DNA from: Desulfosporosinus sp.
GTDB taxonomy: Bacteria; Bacillota; Desulfitobacteriia; Desulfitobacteriales; Desulfitobacteriaceae
NCBI GenBank assembly: GCA_020692355.1
Contig: JAIMKP010000006.1
Coordinates: 27,575-91,574, forward strand
DNA: 64,000 nucleotides
Direction: 5' to 3'
Positions within the stretch are counted from its first letter, which is position 1; every line of letters begins with the position of its first letter. Positions 42,527 to 52,650 of this stretch are shown in pieces. Below the pieces are notes generated by a model, which was not told the origin of the DNA, ran no database searches, and worked only from the letters and a program-made list of their open reading frames with translations. Both the position numbers and the translations under genes were made by a program.

Positions 42527-44146
42527 CTAGTTCTCAGAGAATCGGGCCAGCCGGCGGGCATGCAATAGCTGCCATTTCTCCTCGTAGGCCTGAAAATCTG
42601 AAGGATGCTGCATATTCGTCAGTCCTTCCCCTGTCGGGCTTAGAATTTTGCTCGCCGCTCCTGCACCCAGGCCGATAATGCTTTGTTGCTCTTCCATGAT
42701 GGCGATGTTGTAGCGAGATTCCCGGTCTGGCAAGGCATAGCCGATATTCTCTAAATTGCCTGCGATCCGCTTCTGTCGGTATAGGTAGTAGGGCCGCATA
42801 CCCCAGGAACGCGCTGCCTGTGCAGCAAGCGCTTGCATCTGCTCTGCGAGTGCCGCTGTCACGGGAGCACTGTCCAACTCTAGCTCTAGTTCTAGTTCCA
42901 ATTCCCGTTCCCGCGCTCCCCGTTTCAGAGCCAGGGCATGCACCGTAAGGTTATCCGGCCTCAAAGGCGCCAGTTGCTCCAAAGTTGACTCCATCTCTGG
43001 CAGTCCCTCCCCCGGAAGCCCCAGGATTAAATCCATATTGATCACCCAGTCCTCCATGCTTCGGGCCAATCGGTACATTTCTACCACGCTTTGGGGATCA
43101 TGCGCACGCCCAATGCGTTTCAGGGTCTTCTCCTGCATCGTCTGCGGGTTGATGCTGAGACGGTTCGTTCCTAGTTCTGCCAGAGTTTTCAGTTTTTCTA
43201 GCGAGAGGGTATCCGGCCGCCCGGCTTCCACCGTAAGTTCCAGGTGAGAACTGAGAGGCAGGATCTTCCGGATATACAGAAAAAGCTCCCGCAATTCAGC
43301 CGCGCTGAGAATGGTCGGCGTCCCGCCGCCAAGATAAAGTGTGTCCCCTTCCAGGGCGAGGGAGCGCATCAATTCCCCAACCGCACGGATTTCCTGCTTA
43401 AGCGCCTCCAGATAAGGAGAAATCGCCTGGCGGCCTTTTCCTGGCACATAGGCCGGGAAAGAACAATAACTGCAGCGGGTCGGGCAAAAAGGAATCCCGA
43501 TATAAAGGCTCACGCGCTCGGGATGCTTCTTGAGCATCTGGAGATAAGGCTGTTGAACTCCGGCCACATCCTGAAGCAGCTTAATCTTGTCCAGGCGAAT
43601 CCCATAGAGAACGCTCAAGGTATTCTCCAGGCTCACTGGGGAAAGCCCCATATCCATCAGCCGGTGCGCCAATTTCATGGGACGAATGCCCGTCAGAATA
43701 CCCCAAGGAAGCTCTGCTCCTGTTACCAGGGAGAGAAGCCTCATCAGCACGTGCTTGGTCAGAATGCCTACAAGGCTACCGGGCCGGGGCACACTGAGAA
43801 TACGCTCCACCTCAGGCCGTGAGAGACTGCACTCCTGGGCCTCCTGTCTCCCACTTTCCAGCCAAACTGCCTTAAACAGCCCCCAGACGGAACTTTCTTC
43901 AAAAACTGTTTCCTCGCCAAGCCCGAAATATGCTGGAGCCACGCGTTCCACGCGAATCCATACTTGAGCCAAAGACGCTTCCCGCTGCCCCCCGAAAACC
44001 GCCTGGGCAGGCGGCGAGGCCTTAATCAAAGCCCGGGGAAAAAACGCGGAAACCAAGGCTTTGGACCCTTCCAAAACCTTAGACTCGATTGTCTCGCTAA
44101 TGAGAAAGATGGTTCCGGGAAATCCCCGCTTAATCTGGATACCCAA
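42527..44146 (-). CDS. hemZ: HemZ, oxygen-independent coproporphyrinogen III dehydrogenase
   Basis: 539 residues, TTG start. It has the radical-SAM motif YIGIPFCPTRCSYCSFPAYV (CxxxCxxC) and LYLGGGTPTILSAAELREL followed by INPQTMQEKTLKRIGRAH, typical of HemN-like enzymes; the N-terminal ~200-residue extension is that of HemZ. An ELELELELEL tract (~415-424) is encoded by a repeating GAACTA-type hexamer. It works in anaerobic haem biosynthesis. It lies downstream of dtd and the MBL hydrolase. Confidence 0.93.
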   Translation of the reverse strand: MGIQIKRGFPGTIFLISETIESKVLEGSKALVSAFFPRALIKASPPAQAVFGGQREASLAQVWIRVERVAPAYFGLGEETVFEESSVWGLFKAVWLESGRQEAQECSLSRPEVERILSVPRPGSLVGILTKHVLMRLLSLVTGAELPWGILTGIRPMKLAHRLMDMGLSPVSLENTLSVLYGIRLDKIKLLQDVAGVQQPYLQMLKKHPERVSLYIGIPFCPTRCSYCSFPAYVPGKGRQAISPYLEALKQEIRAVGELMRSLALEGDTLYLGGGTPTILSAAELRELFLYIRKILPLSSHLELTVEAGRPDTLSLEKLKTLAELGTNRLSINPQTMQEKTLKRIGRAHDPQSVVEMYRLARSMEDWVINMDLILGLPGEGLPEMESTLEQLAPLRPDNLTVHALALKRGARERELELELELELDSAPVTAALAEQMQALAAQAARSWGMRPYYLYRQKRIAGNLENIGYALPDRESRYNIAIMEEQQSIIGLGAGAASKILSPTGEGLTNMQHPSDFQAYEEKWQLLHARRLARFSEN

Positions 44147-44172
44147 CCTAATACCTCTTTTTCAAAGTGAAC

Positions 44173-44787
44173 TTATAAAAAGGGGTTCTCCACTCTTTCC
44201 CGCCCAATACTCGTAGACTCCCCATGCCCGGGGTAAACCGGGGTATCATCCGGAAGCGTCAAGAGCTTCGTTTCCACCCCGCGCAAAAGTTCGTCCAACG
44301 ATCCTCCCGGAAAATCCGTGCGCCCGATCGAACCAGCGAACAGGGTATCCCCGCTGATCACCCCTTCATCCGTCAGAAAACAGATGCTCCCCGGAGAATG
44401 GCCCGGTGTATGTAAAACCTTAAGCGACTTGTTCCCCACCGTCAAGATCTGTCCGTCCTGCAAGAATCCATCGGCCGCCTTAAAACTAAGCCCAGGGCCG
44501 AAGTAGGCCGACAAATTCTTACGTGCATTAGTCAACATCTCGGCATCAGCCGAGTGAATGAGGACTGGGCAGTCGAAACGTTCCCTCAGCTCATCCACCG
44601 CCCCGATATGATCGAGATGCCCATGTGTCAGCAAAATCCGGGTGATCTTGATCCCCAGTTCCGTAACCCAGCGGTAAATCCGCATCCCCTCATCCCCTGG
44701 ATCGACCAATACTCCCTGTTTCATGTCCTCACACCCGAACACATAGCAGTTGGCCCCCATCACCCCTATCGCCCGTCCTTGCAGCAT
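44173..44787 (-). CDS. Metallo-beta-lactamase fold hydrolase (glyoxalase II-like)
   Basis: 204 residues. THGHLDHIGAVDELRER is the HxHxDH metal motif (~54-60), with HTPGHSPGSICFLT and GDTLFAGSIGRTDFPGG further on. Together with SLDELL and YPGHGESTSIGRER it fits the YqgX/GloB-like group. Substrate unknown; it follows dtd and precedes hemZ. Confidence 0.9.
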   Translation of the reverse strand: MLQGRAIGVMGANCYVFGCEDMKQGVLVDPGDEGMRIYRWVTELGIKITRILLTHGHLDHIGAVDELRERFDCPVLIHSADAEMLTNARKNLSAYFGPGLSFKAADGFLQDGQILTVGNKSLKVLHTPGHSPGSICFLTDEGVISGDTLFAGSIGRTDFPGGSLDELLRGVETKLLTLPDDTPVYPGHGESTSIGRERVENPFL

Positions 44788-44806
44788 CTATGCCCTCCTC
44801 CTAACG

Positions 44807-45256
44807 TCAGAAGTTCTTCTCACTATCCAAAAGCAGCGTCACTGGCCCATCATTCACCAGTTCAACCGCCATGTCAGCCTGAAAGATCCCGGTTGCCACC
44901 GGGATTCCACGCTGTTTAACCAACGCAACCGCCTGGTCAAACAACTCCTTCGCCATGTCCGGAGGCGCAGCACTGGAAAAGCTCGGGCGTTTCCCTTTGC
45001 GACAGTCCCCATAGAGAGTGAACTGAGAAACCAGAAGAATCTCCCCGCCGACGTCCTCAACTGATAGGTTCATTTTTCCTTCTTCATCTTCAAAGATCCG
45101 AAGCCCAGCGATTTTCTCCACGATCCAGGCCAGATCGCTTTCTCCATCTTCCCCTCCCACGCCCAGGAACACGAGAAGCCCGTGCCCAATTTCCCCGACC
45201 AACACGTCATTCACCCTGACCGATGCCCGTTTCACCCGCTGCACAACTGCCCGCAT
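44807..45256 (-). CDS. dtd: D-aminoacyl-tRNA deacylase
   Basis: 149 residues. [15 protein letters not shown] is the standard Dtd start; [18 protein letters not shown] (catalytic Thr and Gly-cisPro-type region) and [18 protein letters not shown] follow. It removes D-amino acids from tRNA. It begins one base after the relA stop. An upstream in-frame extension overlaps relA and is rejected. Confidence 0.96.
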   Translation of the reverse strand: MRAVVQRVKRASVRVNDVLVGEIGHGLLVFLGVGGEDGESDLAWIVEKIAGLRIFEDEEGKMNLSVEDVGGEILLVSQFTLYGDCRKGKRPSFSSAAPPDMAKELFDQAVALVKQRGIPVATGIFQADMAVELVNDGPVTLLLDSEKNF

Positions 45257-45257
45257 A

Positions 45258-47429
45258 TTACCCTCCCGAAATACGTTCAACTTCCAAGACATCCTTGACC
45301 CGGCGGATCCGGGACATGACAAAGTTCAGATGTTCCAGATTCCGGATCTCCAGGCGCAGCTGAATGTGCGCCACTCGGTCTTTGCTAACATGGGCATTAA
45401 TCCCGAGCATGTTGGTTCGCGTGTCCATGACGGCATTCATAACATCGGTCACCAAACGCGCCCTGTCTCCCACGGAGACATGAATATCCACGGCATATGT
45501 GGTATCAGTATTATCATCCCACATCACTTCTACAACCCGTTCACGGTCTTCCAGCGAACGCGCTAGAAAATTCGCACAGTCCCGACGATGAATCGAAACC
45601 CCGCGGCCTCTGGTAATATACCCGATAATATCGTCTCCTGGCAGCGGATTGCAACAATGCGAAAAACGCACCAGCAAATTGTCAATCCCTTTGACGAGCA
45701 CCCCATGCGAGACCTTGCCAAATTTTGCTTTGATATCCCCCTGCTGCAGCGCCTCCAGCTGGGCTTTTTCTCGTTCTTCTTTGGTTAATTCTTCCCTCAG
45801 TCGGGAGAGAATCTTATTCGTGCTTAACGCTCCATCCCCGATCGCCGCATAGAAGTCCTCAATTCCGACAAAATTGTGCCCTTTAGCCCAGCTGAAGAGC
45901 CGATCGTTTTTTAACACGATCAACGGTTCCAGCCCCAGCTTACGCACTTCCCGTTCCAAGCTTTCTTTGCCTCTGAGCATGTTTTCTTCGCGCTGTTCTT
46001 TCTTGAACCATTGTCGGATTCGGTTCTTAGCCTGGGACGTCTTGACAAAGTTGAGCCAGTCGCGACTCGGACCGTTGGCCTGTTTACTGGTGAGGATTTC
46101 AACGATATCTCCATTCGTAAGTTTCGTATCCAAGGGGACGATCCGGCCATTGATTTTAGCCCCGATGCAGCGGTGTCCAACATCGGTATGTACCCGGTAG
46201 GCATAATCCACCGGACAGGATTCAGCTGGGAGTTCAATGACATCTCCTTTGGGCGTAAAGACAAAAACGGTATCCGAAAATAGATCGACTTTAAGGGATT
46301 CCATGAATTCGCCCGCATCCCGGGAATCGTGCTGCCATTCAAGAAGTTGCCGCAGCCAAGAGAGTTTCTGTTCGAAATTGGAGTTGATCGACTTGCCGCT
46401 GCCTTCTTTGTATTTCCAGTGCGCTGCGATCCCATATTCACAGGTACGATGCATCTCCCAGGTTCGAATTTGAATTTCGAACGGCTCCCCATGCACCCCA
46501 ACTAAGGTCGTGTGCAGGGACTGGTACATATTGGGCTTCGGCATCGCGATATAGTCTTTAAAGCGGCCAGGAATTGGCTTCCACAACGTATGGATGATCC
46601 CCAAGGCCCCATAACAATCATTGACCGAGCTGACGATGACCCGCACGGCGGTGAGGTCGTAAATCTCGCTCAGCTCTTTGTTTTGCGCCACCATTTTCCG
46701 GTATATGCTGTAGAGATGCTTCGGCCGGCCGGCAATATCAGCCGTGATCCCCACTTCCTCCAAGCGTTTGCGCAGTTGCTCAATGACCTCGTTGATCTGG
46801 GCTTCTCTTTCGCGCCGTTTTAAGGCGATCCCTTCGACAAGGTCATAATACTCCTGGGGTTTCAGGTAGCGAAAAGCTAAATCCTCCAGTTCCCACTTAA
46901 TACGAAAAATTCCCAGGCGATTGGCCAACGGCGCAAAAATCTCCAGGGTCTCCTCCGCAATCTCTTTTTGTTTTTGTTCAGAATGATATTTTAAGGTCCG
47001 CATGTTGTGCAGCCGGTCCGCCAGTTTAATCAAAATAACACGAATGTCTTTCGCCATGGCCAAAAACATCTTGCGCAGGTTCTCGACCTGCTGCTCCATC
47101 TTCGTCTTATACTCCAGACGGCCCAGTTTTGTCACCCCATCCACCAGGATGGCAATCTCCGCACCGAACTCTTTCTCAATATCGACGAAATTATAGTCCG
47201 TGTCTTCGATCACATCATGGAGAAGGGCCGCCGCCAACGTGGGCTCATCAAGTTCCAGCTCAGCTAGAATCGAGGCGACTTCCAAAGGATGCTGAATATA
47301 CTCTTCCCCTGAATTGCGCAGCTGCCCGCGATGGGCATCCGCAGCAAACCGATAGGCCCTTTCCACCATGACCAAACGCGATGCGGGAATATACTTCTGC
47401 AATTTTTCAATGAGTTCGGTAATGGACAT
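45258..47429 (-). CDS. relA: RelA/SpoT (p)ppGpp synthetase/hydrolase
   Basis: 723 residues, long Rel type. The hydrolase HD domain has [13 protein letters not shown] (~69-81). The synthetase has [21 protein letters not shown] and the [17 protein letters not shown] region. TGS ([22 protein letters not shown]) and C-terminal ACT domains are present. It makes and degrades (p)ppGpp. The ATG at 47429 follows GAGGAG. The next gene upstream is apt, as in many Firmicutes. Confidence 0.97.
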   Translation of the reverse strand: MSITELIEKLQKYIPASRLVMVERAYRFAADAHRGQLRNSGEEYIQHPLEVASILAELELDEPTLAAALLHDVIEDTDYNFVDIEKEFGAEIAILVDGVTKLGRLEYKTKMEQQVENLRKMFLAMAKDIRVILIKLADRLHNMRTLKYHSEQKQKEIAEETLEIFAPLANRLGIFRIKWELEDLAFRYLKPQEYYDLVEGIALKRREREAQINEVIEQLRKRLEEVGITADIAGRPKHLYSIYRKMVAQNKELSEIYDLTAVRVIVSSVNDCYGALGIIHTLWKPIPGRFKDYIAMPKPNMYQSLHTTLVGVHGEPFEIQIRTWEMHRTCEYGIAAHWKYKEGSGKSINSNFEQKLSWLRQLLEWQHDSRDAGEFMESLKVDLFSDTVFVFTPKGDVIELPAESCPVDYAYRVHTDVGHRCIGAKINGRIVPLDTKLTNGDIVEILTSKQANGPSRDWLNFVKTSQAKNRIRQWFKKEQREENMLRGKESLEREVRKLGLEPLIVLKNDRLFSWAKGHNFVGIEDFYAAIGDGALSTNKILSRLREELTKEEREKAQLEALQQGDIKAKFGKVSHGVLVKGIDNLLVRFSHCCNPLPGDDIIGYITRGRGVSIHRRDCANFLARSLEDRERVVEVMWDDNTDTTYAVDIHVSVGDRARLVTDVMNAVMDTRTNMLGINAHVSKDRVAHIQLRLEIRNLEHLNFVMSRIRRVKDVLEVERISGG

Positions 47430-47451
47430 TTCCGGACTCCTCTCGATGCTC

Positions 47452-47973
47452 TTAGTATTCAACCAGCGAAAAAACCGGATAATCTAAAAGTCTATCCCTC
47501 CCATTAAGGAATGTCAACTCGATTAGAAAAGCCATCCCCACAACGTTGGCTCCGGCCTTGCTCAGGAGGTTGGCACTGGCCAGCATGGTCCCGCCGGTCG
47601 CTAGTAGATCGTCGACAATGGCCACCCGCTGTCCGGTATGAATCGCATCAGCATGCACTTCCAGGGTGTCAGATCCATACTCCAAGGCATAGGTTTCTTG
47701 CATTGTCTCTGCCGGGAGCTTACCTGGTTTGCGCACCGGGATAAAGCCGAGCCCCAACGCATAGGCAACAGGTGCCCCTAAAAGGAACCCTCGCGCTTCC
47801 GGACCGACGATCACCTCAGGCTGCCACGGCTTCAAAGCCTCGACCAACGCATCCACGGCAGCATGGTAGACATCCCCATTTTTCAGCAGGGTCGTAATGT
47901 CCTTAAACGAGATTCCCGGCTTCGGGAAGTCTTCTATCACCCGGATTTCTTTCTGGAAATCCAATCCTATCAC
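47452..47973 (-). CDS. apt: Adenine phosphoribosyltransferase
   Basis: 173 residues. [19 protein letters not shown] and [20 protein letters not shown] are typical; the PRPP motif is [17 protein letters not shown] (~122-138). It salvages adenine to AMP. It lies immediately before relA and after recJ, forming the recJ-apt-relA cluster typical of Firmicutes. Confidence 0.96.
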   Translation of the reverse strand: MIGLDFQKEIRVIEDFPKPGISFKDITTLLKNGDVYHAAVDALVEALKPWQPEVIVGPEARGFLLGAPVAYALGLGFIPVRKPGKLPAETMQETYALEYGSDTLEVHADAIHTGQRVAIVDDLLATGGTMLASANLLSKAGANVVGMAFLIELTFLNGRDRLLDYPVFSLVEY

Positions 47974-47983
47974 CTCAAAATCC

Positions 47984-50161
47984 CTATTTTATGTTCTTAC
48001 GCCGCAGTGCACGTAGCCGCAAGGAGGACTCCAAATCAAGTTTTCCGGAAACGGGCAAGAGTTCCAACTGCCAGGGATTCGTCCCGCCCAAACAGCGAAT
48101 AAGTCCCAGTTCTTCAAATATCTTAATGGCCTGCACCTCCCACTCTTGGCTAGGCAAAGCGGGCCAAGCAAAAGGGTTCGCCGCTGCAGCCAATGAGCGC
48201 AGCGCGCGGTACATTTCAACCAATTTTTCCCTTTCCCAGCCCTTTGCAAGCTCCTGCGGGTCAGATTGGGCTATCGTTACGGTTACCACCCCTTCCACAC
48301 TAACTGCCACTTGCTCTATCCCAGCCACAAGCTCGGATACGCTGTCCCCAGATGCGCTCATCCCTGTCCCTGATTCGCGTTTCTCATCACTTGCGTCGGG
48401 CATACCCTCAGGCATCTCTGCTAGAGCCCTGGCCCGTTCACTCGGGTCTTCTACCGCCCTTTCCTGGCGCGTAGCCACTGCTTCGGCATCCTGAATAACG
48501 AGTTGGAGTTTTCTCTCCCCCCGAAACACGTTCAGTTCCAAACTAAAGGCTACATCGATGCGCGACAACGCTTGAAAAGACGCTAAACGGCCACCCTGGC
48601 GGTAAAAAACGCCCTCCCACTCTCCCTGGTTGCCGAAACGAAATTTCAGGTGCTGATTTTCCTTGCCGACCGTAGACACAGAGGCCAAAGGAATACCAAA
48701 GGCCGCCAATGTCGGCCCTGGATTACCAAAGCCAAAAGGAGCCATTTGCTCAAGCTCAGTTAGGAGTCCTTCTCCCAGTTCATCCAGACTCACCAGGTTG
48801 TCTATTCTCAAGCTCGCCTGATACAGTGAGTCCGGAAACCTTTCGGCTGTGCGGTTTAGCCCTTCTTTCAGCCCTAGGATTCCCGACCTTGCCACGGAAA
48901 AACCGGCAGCCTGCCGATGCCCGCCAAATTTTCGCAAATGTTCTTTCTGTAGGGTCAGCTGTTCCAAAACATGATAGCCCGGAATTCCCCGAGCCGACCC
49001 CTTGCCTTCTTCTCCATCTTCCGCGATCAAAAAAACCGGTCGATAATAGCGTTCCACCAAACGGGATGCGACGATTCCTATGACGCCATGATGCCAGTTC
49101 GGGCTTGACAAGACGATAACCCGTGGCAGCACTTCTTGTTCCAATTGAGCGATCGCTTCACTTAGGATTTGCTTTTCAGTTTCCTGCCGCAGCTGGTTCT
49201 CCTGGCTCAAGCGGCGTGCAAGTTCAGCCGCTTTATCCGGATTCCCGGTCAGCAAGAGTTCCAACCCTGTTCGGGCACTATCCATGCGGCCAACTGCATT
49301 GATTCGGGGTGCCAGGATATAGGCAACTTGGCCAGCTTTGAGTTCCTTGCCGCTTAGCCCACAAACTTCAAGAAGCGCTTGCAAGCCCGTATGTACAGTC
49401 TGTTCCATCTGCTTAAGCCCGGCCTTGACCAGGATACGATTTTCCCCGACCAGGGGCACAACATCGGCAATCGTTCCCAAAGCTACGAGATCCAGGATCT
49501 CCTGCTCCGCCTGCAGAGAGACACCCTTGTCCCCAAAGCGCCCAAATAAAGCCTGCGCCAGCTTGAAAGCTACTCCAACGCCAGCCAGTTCCCTAAACGG
49601 ATACCCCTTGTCCGCCTTAGGATTGATAATCGCCAAAGCTTCCGGCAACACCTCCGGGGGTTCGTGATGATCCGTAACAATGACATCTACCCCTAGGCTC
49701 TGCGCATAAGCGATTTCTTCCACTGCGGTAATCCCGCAGTCTACGGTAATTATCATCTTAACCCCAGCGCTGTGTGCTTTTTCCACGGCTTCGCGGTTTA
49801 ATCCATACCCTTCTTCCAAACGGTGAGGAATATAGGCAACCGCCTGGAAGCCGATATCTGTCAAAACCCGATAGAGTAAGGTGACGCTCGTTACCCCATC
49901 GACATCATAATCCCCATAGACTAAAACTTTTTCCTGAAGCTCATGAGCATGCTGCAAGCGTGCCATCGCTCTCTCCATATCCTGAAAGCAAAAAGGGGAT
50001 GCTAGATTCAAACGGGAAGGGCACAAAAATTCCACAGCCTGGTCCACCCGCTCAATCCCACGTTGAACCAGGATTCCAGCCACAGTGGGAGACAATCCTA
50101 AAGTACCAACAAGCTTCCCTGTCTGTCCGGAAGGCTGCGGCAAAGACCAAGTCCGCTGCAC
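47984..50161 (-). CDS. recJ: Single-stranded-DNA exonuclease RecJ
   Basis: 725 residues. Motifs: [40 protein letters not shown] (DHH), and [17 protein letters not shown], then the DHHA1 part [17 protein letters not shown] and [12 protein letters not shown]. The C-terminal half has a ~60-residue low-complexity insertion ([20 protein letters not shown]...) between the OB fold and the last ~100 residues. It is a 5'-3' exonuclease acting in recombination repair. Translation seems to start at ATG 50161. Confidence 0.93.
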   Translation of the reverse strand: MQRTWSLPQPSGQTGKLVGTLGLSPTVAGILVQRGIERVDQAVEFLCPSRLNLASPFCFQDMERAMARLQHAHELQEKVLVYGDYDVDGVTSVTLLYRVLTDIGFQAVAYIPHRLEEGYGLNREAVEKAHSAGVKMIITVDCGITAVEEIAYAQSLGVDVIVTDHHEPPEVLPEALAIINPKADKGYPFRELAGVGVAFKLAQALFGRFGDKGVSLQAEQEILDLVALGTIADVVPLVGENRILVKAGLKQMEQTVHTGLQALLEVCGLSGKELKAGQVAYILAPRINAVGRMDSARTGLELLLTGNPDKAAELARRLSQENQLRQETEKQILSEAIAQLEQEVLPRVIVLSSPNWHHGVIGIVASRLVERYYRPVFLIAEDGEEGKGSARGIPGYHVLEQLTLQKEHLRKFGGHRQAAGFSVARSGILGLKEGLNRTAERFPDSLYQASLRIDNLVSLDELGEGLLTELEQMAPFGFGNPGPTLAAFGIPLASVSTVGKENQHLKFRFGNQGEWEGVFYRQGGRLASFQALSRIDVAFSLELNVFRGERKLQLVIQDAEAVATRQERAVEDPSERARALAEMPEGMPDASDEKRESGTGMSASGDSVSELVAGIEQVAVSVEGVVTVTIAQSDPQELAKGWEREKLVEMYRALRSLAAAANPFAWPALPSQEWEVQAIKIFEELGLIRCLGGTNPWQLELLPVSGKLDLESSLRLRALRRKNIK

Positions 50162-50199
50162 AAGTTTACCTCCAACTCATTATCTTTATAGACTCTTTT

Positions 50200-51165
50200 C
50201 TACTTTTCCTGATTCGATTCCTGCTCCTGCCCAGTTCCCCGACAAAATTTTTCCCCGGAGCCGTAATTACACTCATCTTTCTCCTCACAAAGCGGACAGT
50301 TTTCACCTAAGTTGGCACAAGGTTCCGCATGAATCAAAACTGAGGTTCCAGGGATTTCCTGATTCACTTCCTTTTCGATCTGGTCACAAAGTTCGTGAAC
50401 CTTAACGACCGAAGCATATTTGGGAACAACCAAATGCAGATCGATGTAACGGTCAGCCCCGGCTTTACGTGTCCTCAGCTTATGAAACTCCACAAACTGA
50501 TGTGAATGGCGATTGATAATAGACGAGATGATCGCCTGCTCAGTGACCGGAAGCGCGGTGTCAACCAAGGGCATAAACGATTCTTTCGTTAAATCATAAG
50601 CCGCCTTGATAATGAGCAAAGCCACTCCCATGGCCACCAACGGGTCGAGCATTTTCCAACCCGTTAAGCGCATTAAGACTAAGCCCAGAAACACCCCAGC
50701 AGACGTATAAACATCCGTCCGCAAATGAAGGGCATCCGCTTCCAAAGCGACGGAGTCGGTTCGCTTAGCAACTTTCATTAACTGCCCCGAGATGATGAAG
50801 TTGCTCACCGTAGACACGGCCATCACCGCCAAGCCCAAGGTATAGTTCTCTACTTCCACTCCACCCCTCAGTTTTTGTATGGATTCCTGCATAATCCAGA
50901 TGGCCGCCACAAAGATGAGTACCGCTTCAACGGTCCCGGAGACATTCTCGATTTTTCCGTGGCCATAGGCATGGCGGTAATCGGCCGGCTTGCCGGACTC
51001 GCGCACGGCAAAGAGCGCGATCACCGAAGCCAACAGATCAATCCCGGAATGAATGCTTTCTGACATGATGCTGACTGATCCACTCATTAAACCAATCGTC
51101 ATCTTTCCCAGTGTCAAAAGCGCATTCGATGCCACAGACAGTGTGGCCACACCTGTCTTATTCAC
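50200..51165 (-). CDS. Cation diffusion facilitator (metal efflux) transporter
   Basis: 321 residues starting GTG (51165). Six membrane helices with SIMSESIHSGIDLLASVIAL (residues ~26-45, containing the D/S metal-site positions), DYRHAYGHGKIENVSGTVEA and SVALEADALHLRTDVYTSAG (the HxxxD site). The cytoplasmic C-terminal domain ends in a Cys-rich tail: CANLGENCPLCEEKDECNYG. It pumps divalent metals (Fe, Zn, Co or Ni) out of the cell. Upstream lies a czcD/NiCo-type riboswitch, fitting metal-responsive control. Confidence 0.92.
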   Translation of the reverse strand: MNKTGVATLSVASNALLTLGKMTIGLMSGSVSIMSESIHSGIDLLASVIALFAVRESGKPADYRHAYGHGKIENVSGTVEAVLIFVAAIWIMQESIQKLRGGVEVENYTLGLAVMAVSTVSNFIISGQLMKVAKRTDSVALEADALHLRTDVYTSAGVFLGLVLMRLTGWKMLDPLVAMGVALLIIKAAYDLTKESFMPLVDTALPVTEQAIISSIINRHSHQFVEFHKLRTRKAGADRYIDLHLVVPKYASVVKVHELCDQIEKEVNQEIPGTSVLIHAEPCANLGENCPLCEEKDECNYGSGEKFCRGTGQEQESNQEK

Positions 51166-51185
51166 GTTGCACCCCCATTCCACAT

Positions 51186-51270
51186 AAAAAAGGACTTCCG
51201 TATTAAGGAAGTCCCACGGAAACATCCGCTGCCCGTCATCGCCGGGCCCAGCCATTTAGCCTGACACACT
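51186..51270 (-). promoter_or_regulatory. czcD/NiCo-type metal riboswitch
   Basis: Minus-strand RNA reads GTGTGTCAGGCTAAATGG then CTGGGCCCGGCGATGACGG, GCAGCGG and CGTGGGACTTCC, ending in a hairpin GGACTTCC/GGAAGTCC followed by a run of six T (51186-51191). Conserved CAGGC, GGGCCC, ACGGGCAG and GGGACU elements match the czcD (NiCo) riboswitch class, which turns on metal exporters. Published work proposes Co2+/Ni2+ or Fe2+ as ligand. The terminator arms overlap the conserved GGGACU part, as expected for an attenuating switch. Confidence 0.8.
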
Positions 51271-51341
51271 ATTCTATGTATAAAATAGCAAATCCACTCG
51301 CTCGATGCAAGTGCTTTTTCCGCGATATCGACTTAATGTCT

Positions 51342-51785
51342 TTATAACACCAGTAGATTACCCACGATGATCCAGCCGATCCCCGTGACGACCCTGATCA
51401 CCGTGGGAGCAAAACTCCAATAAACCTGTTTCTTATGCATATGCGGGATCATCCCCGTACCGAGGATCAGCGCCCACACGGCCAAAGCCAGAATCGGGGT
51501 CACGAAGACCGCGAAAATGGCTAAACTTATGATTGAACCGGCCACCCCATTGACCAAACCATAGGCTTTTGCCTTTCGGTTAACCCATACCAGGAGAAGC
51601 GCAGCGAATCCAGCGACTAGGAGCAAGATGCCCTCCCGCAGCCAAAAGCCATGCCACGGCTGCATCACGTTCAGGACACTCAGCAGTGCGGCAGAAACTG
51701 CAAGTCCCGGGATCCCACCAAAAAAAGTCAATCCCGCAGCCAAGACCAAAATGCCTTCGCCCAAAAGCGCCTGTGCAAGCCCCAA
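51342..51785 (-). CDS. Small multi-pass membrane protein, unknown function
   Basis: 147 residues with TTG start after AGGAGGGG. At least four hydrophobic helices: GEGILVLAAGLTFFGGIPGL, EGILLLVAGFAALLLVWV, SIISLAIFAVFVTPILALAV and TGIGWIIVGNLLVL. I recognise no family. A longer open frame back to 51869 exists but has no good ribosome site. It stands alone between the cation exporter and the YjcZ-like peptide array. Confidence 0.6.
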   Translation of the reverse strand: MGLAQALLGEGILVLAAGLTFFGGIPGLAVSAALLSVLNVMQPWHGFWLREGILLLVAGFAALLLVWVNRKAKAYGLVNGVAGSIISLAIFAVFVTPILALAVWALILGTGMIPHMHKKQVYWSFAPTVIRVVTGIGWIIVGNLLVL

Positions 51786-51935
51786 TGCAAACCCCTCCTG
51801 CTCCATAGTATTGCCAGTCTGCCCCCATCTCCATCCATATCTCCCCAATTCAGGCCATTCAAAGCACACTGTCGATCCATCTCTCTTCTAAGCAGTGATA
51901 TAGAAACCCGAGACGCCCACTTCCCCCATGTGAAA

Positions 51936-51962
51936 GGCCCCCGCCAGACAGCGAGGGCCGAT
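51936..51962 (-). terminator. Terminator after the YjcZ-like peptide array
   Basis: GGCCCCCGC (51936-51944) pairs with GCGAGGGCC (51951-51959) with one mismatch. On the minus strand it is followed by TTTCA, a short T-tract. It lies 18 bases past the last small gene. Confidence 0.6.
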
Positions 51963-51976
51963 TTAATGTCAGAAGC

Positions 51977-52072
51977 TTAAAAGATGACGCCTAAAGCGAT
52001 TAAAATCAGAATCGCGATAGCGATGATCCCCACTCCAACGCCATGTCCACCATAACCGTATCCGCCGTACAC
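51977..52072 (-). CDS. YjcZ-like sporulation peptide 4
   Basis: 31 residues with GTG start behind GGTGAGGTT. A Gly/Tyr-rich N-terminus (YGGYGYGGHG) leads into a single membrane helix GVGVGIIAIAILILIALGVI. This matches the YjcZ/YjfA-type small proteins found in spore formers. The C-terminal half is almost identical in pattern to the peptide at 52263-52403. Confidence 0.7.
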   Translation of the reverse strand: MYGGYGYGGHGVGVGIIAIAILILIALGVIF

Positions 52073-52108
52073 AACCTCACCCCCGCTTCGATACTCCCCG
52101 AACCGGAT

Positions 52109-52213
52109 TTAGAAAACAATTCCTAAGGCGATGAGAAGCAAGATGATAACCACAACAATAGCAATTCCAGCACCCCAACCGCCGCCTGCAACTGCATTTG
52201 CACCAAATGCCAT
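52109..52213 (-). CDS. YjcZ-like sporulation peptide 3
   Basis: 34 residues, ATG preceded by AAAAGGAGGGC. Ala/Gly-rich start (MAFGANAVAGGGWGAG) and the helix IAIVVVIILLLIALGIVF, shared with peptide 1 (52435-52536). Too short for most gene finders; supported by its ribosome site, by the conserved helix and by its neighbours. Confidence 0.75.
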   Translation of the reverse strand: MAFGANAVAGGGWGAGIAIVVVIILLLIALGIVF

Positions 52214-52262
52214 GATAGATGCCCTCCTTTTAAATCAATCACTCAGCTTTACTGAATTCGAA

Positions 52263-52403
52263 CTAGAAGATGACGCCCAATGCAATCAGGATAAGAATGG
52301 CAATCGCGATAATCCCGACACCTACGCCCCAGCCACCGGTATAACCGACGTAACCACAGCCGGCACCATAACCTACGCCGCCAAATCCACCGAATCCGTA
52401 CAT
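52263..52403 (-). CDS. YjcZ-like sporulation peptide 2
   Basis: 46 residues, ATG preceded by GAGGAGGAAATAGA. The first ~28 residues are Gly/Tyr-rich (MYGFGGFGGVGYGAGCGYV), followed by GVGVGIIAIAILILIALGVIF. This is the classic YjcZ-family pattern (tandem GY repeats then one membrane helix). Confidence 0.8.
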   Translation of the reverse strand: MYGFGGFGGVGYGAGCGYVGYTGGWGVGVGIIAIAILILIALGVIF

Positions 52404-52434
52404 TCTATTTCCTCCTCTCAAACTTAATTCAACT

Positions 52435-52536
52435 TTAGAAAACGATACCCATCGCGATGAGTAGGAGAATAATCACTACGACGATCGCAATTCCGGGTAA
52501 GAAGTTTGGTCCGCAGCCGTCAACACCGTAAGCCAT
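52435..52536 (-). CDS. YjcZ-like sporulation peptide 1
   Basis: 33 residues, ATG preceded by AAAGGAGGAGG. MAYGVDGCGPNFLPGIAIVV then VIILLLIAMGIVF: a short N-terminus with one helix matching peptide 3. It is first in the four-gene array, with 32 to 50 bases between members. Each gene has its own strong ribosome site, suggesting high translation. Confidence 0.75.
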   Translation of the reverse strand: MAYGVDGCGPNFLPGIAIVVVIILLLIAMGIVF

Positions 52537-52650
52537 TATGCCTCCTCCTTTCCTCTTCGGAATCCCTGGACCTAATACAGGATATGGTAACCTAGCCAAA
52601 GGTGTTATTGTTTTGTCAAAATAATCCAACCCCAGAGCCCAAAATAGATC

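Noticed and set aside
45323-45566. Plus-strand ORFs inside relA and other long genes
   Set aside because: They lie within genes with clear family motifs on the minus strand and have no motifs of their own.
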